A DNA stretch of 22,755 nt, taken from assembly GCA_934553255.1 (NCBI GenBank), contig CAKTEZ010000023.1, positions 1 to 22,755 on the forward strand, written 5' to 3'. Made by a program: the position numbers and the translations under genes. Numbering within the stretch: the stretch's first letter is position 1; each line of letters starts with the position of its first letter. The notes under the pieces were generated by a model that made no database searches, was not told the DNA's origin, and worked only from the letters and a program-made list of their open reading frames with translations. Shown one piece after another: positions 22,071-22,755 of the stretch. Origin of the DNA: an uncultured Oscillospiraceae bacterium. Its GTDB lineage: Bacteria > Bacillota > Clostridia > Oscillospirales > Oscillospiraceae.

Positions 22071-22755
22071 GTCGCGCCCCGTACGGGGCGCGTGGATTGA
22101 AATAAGGATCCGTTTCCGTTGGGACACGGCGAAAAGGTCGCGCCCCGTACGGGGCGCGTGGATTGAAATCAGAATGTCCCGCAGAAAAAGCCCTTTATCC
22201 TCGTCGCGCCCCGTACGGGGCGCGTGGATTGAAATTCCAACAGCGCGAGCTTCATCGCGCGGTCGCCGCAGGTCGCGCCCCGTACGGGGCGCGTGGATTG
22301 AAATATTCAGGAATTTGGCGCGCCACGGCGTCACATCTCGTCGCGCCCCGTACGGGGCGCGTGGATTGAAATGCCTCGCCGCATTCGAGCCGTAGGACCT
22401 TGTCCTCGTCGCGCCCCGTACGGGGCGCGTGGATTGAAATGCTTTATCGACCGCATCAAGAGCGAGATTGACGAATGGGAGGGTCGCGCCCCGTACGGGG
22501 CGCGTGGATTGAAATTATGAGAACGCCGAGCCGTTTGAGGAAAAGCGGGTCGCGCCCCGTACGGGGCGCGTGGATTGAAATATCTGCACGATGGACGCAT
22601 AGACGCTGTCCAGCGGTCGCGCCCCGTACGGGGCGCGTGGATTGAAATGTAAAGTTGCTTTGGTTGAGGCTTCTGCCGAGGGTGTCGCGCCCCGTACGGG
22701 GCGCGTGGATTGAAATTACAGTGCGATCTGGCTCGCGACAAGAACAAACGGTCGC
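22071..22755 (+). CRISPR. Type I-C CRISPR array, ten full repeats, continues past the window
   Basis: Ten identical 33-bp repeats start at 22071, 22137, 22203, 22272, 22340, 22408, 22483, 22549, 22616 and 22684; the first five bases of an eleventh begin at 22751. Each repeat is GT, then the perfect 20-base palindrome CGCGCCCCGTACGGGGCGCG, then TGGATTGAAAT, the 11-base piece that becomes the crRNA 5' handle after Cas5c cutting. Spacers are 33, 33, 36, 35, 35, 42, 33, 34, 35 and 34 bp. The leader is on the cas2 side, so the first spacer is the newest. No mutated repeat is seen, so the far end of the array is probably outside. Confidence 0.99.

Noticed and set aside
22024..22747. Reading frames on both strands with repeated RPVRGAWIEI or NPRAPYGAR peptides
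   Set aside because: They are translations of the CRISPR repeats in several frames. The repeats are identical at DNA level with unrelated spacers, so these are not proteins.
22071..22755. Self-targeting spacers against genes in this window
   Set aside because: By eye no spacer matches the rest of the window. This was not an exhaustive search, and the rest of the genome is unknown.

Overview
The window looks like a chromosomal segment of a GC-rich gut-type Clostridia bacterium (Oscillospiraceae-like; inferred from gene content, not proven). The clues are a TnpX/TnpW-type transposon module, an SLH-domain remnant, the start of a sporulation-type polysaccharide deacetylase, a bacterial V-type ATPase operon of the E-DUF2764-A-B-D-I-K kind, and a type I-C CRISPR-Cas locus with Clostridia-style Shine-Dalgarno sites.

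Left region (1 to about 6500) is an accessory or decayed mobile region. It holds a broken SLH domain with terminator hairpins (minus strand), a conserved-looking hypothetical gene, a small TnpW-like gene that runs into a large serine recombinase (TnpX-like), a frameshifted small ORF, an AAA ATPase of the AAA_14/DUF4143 type whose promoter lies between two near-identical palindromes, a possible short promoter-to-terminator transcript, and an unrecognised 246-aa gene. It ends in an intergenic stretch with a striking array of 10-bp palindromic cores spaced exactly 35 bp apart, the last one overlapping a -10 box. At about 6500 this material cuts off a polysaccharide deacetylase gene after its first ~85 codons, so this is probably a rearrangement border.

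Middle region (6970-14195) is a complete seven-gene V-type ATPase operon on the plus strand: E, DUF2764 (C-like), A, B, D, I, K. A promoter precedes it and a 17-bp perfect-stem terminator closes it. No F or G subunit gene is visible. The K subunit keeps the residues that bind Na+ in the Enterococcus hirae rotor, so a sodium-translocating enzyme is likely. Related hairpin sequences lie at both ends of this block.

Right region (14240-22755) is a canonical type I-C CRISPR-Cas system, also on the plus strand: cas3, cas5c, cas8c, cas7, cas4, cas1, cas2, then a leader and an array. The array has ten identical 33-bp repeats plus the first 5 bases of an eleventh and runs off the window. Four of the cas junctions overlap (ATGA, GTGA or 8 bp), suggesting translational coupling. 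An unusually good internal ribosome binding site inside cas8c marks a hidden cas11c small-subunit gene. Cas7, Cas8c, Cas11c and Cas5c would build the Cascade complex, Cas5c would cut the palindromic repeat hairpins, Cas3 would degrade targets, and Cas1-Cas2-Cas4 would acquire spacers.

The system-level content is mostly known. The less explained signals are the 35-bp-period palindrome array, the twin operators around the ATPase promoter, the dispersed hairpin at the V-ATPase flanks, and the 42-bp spacer.
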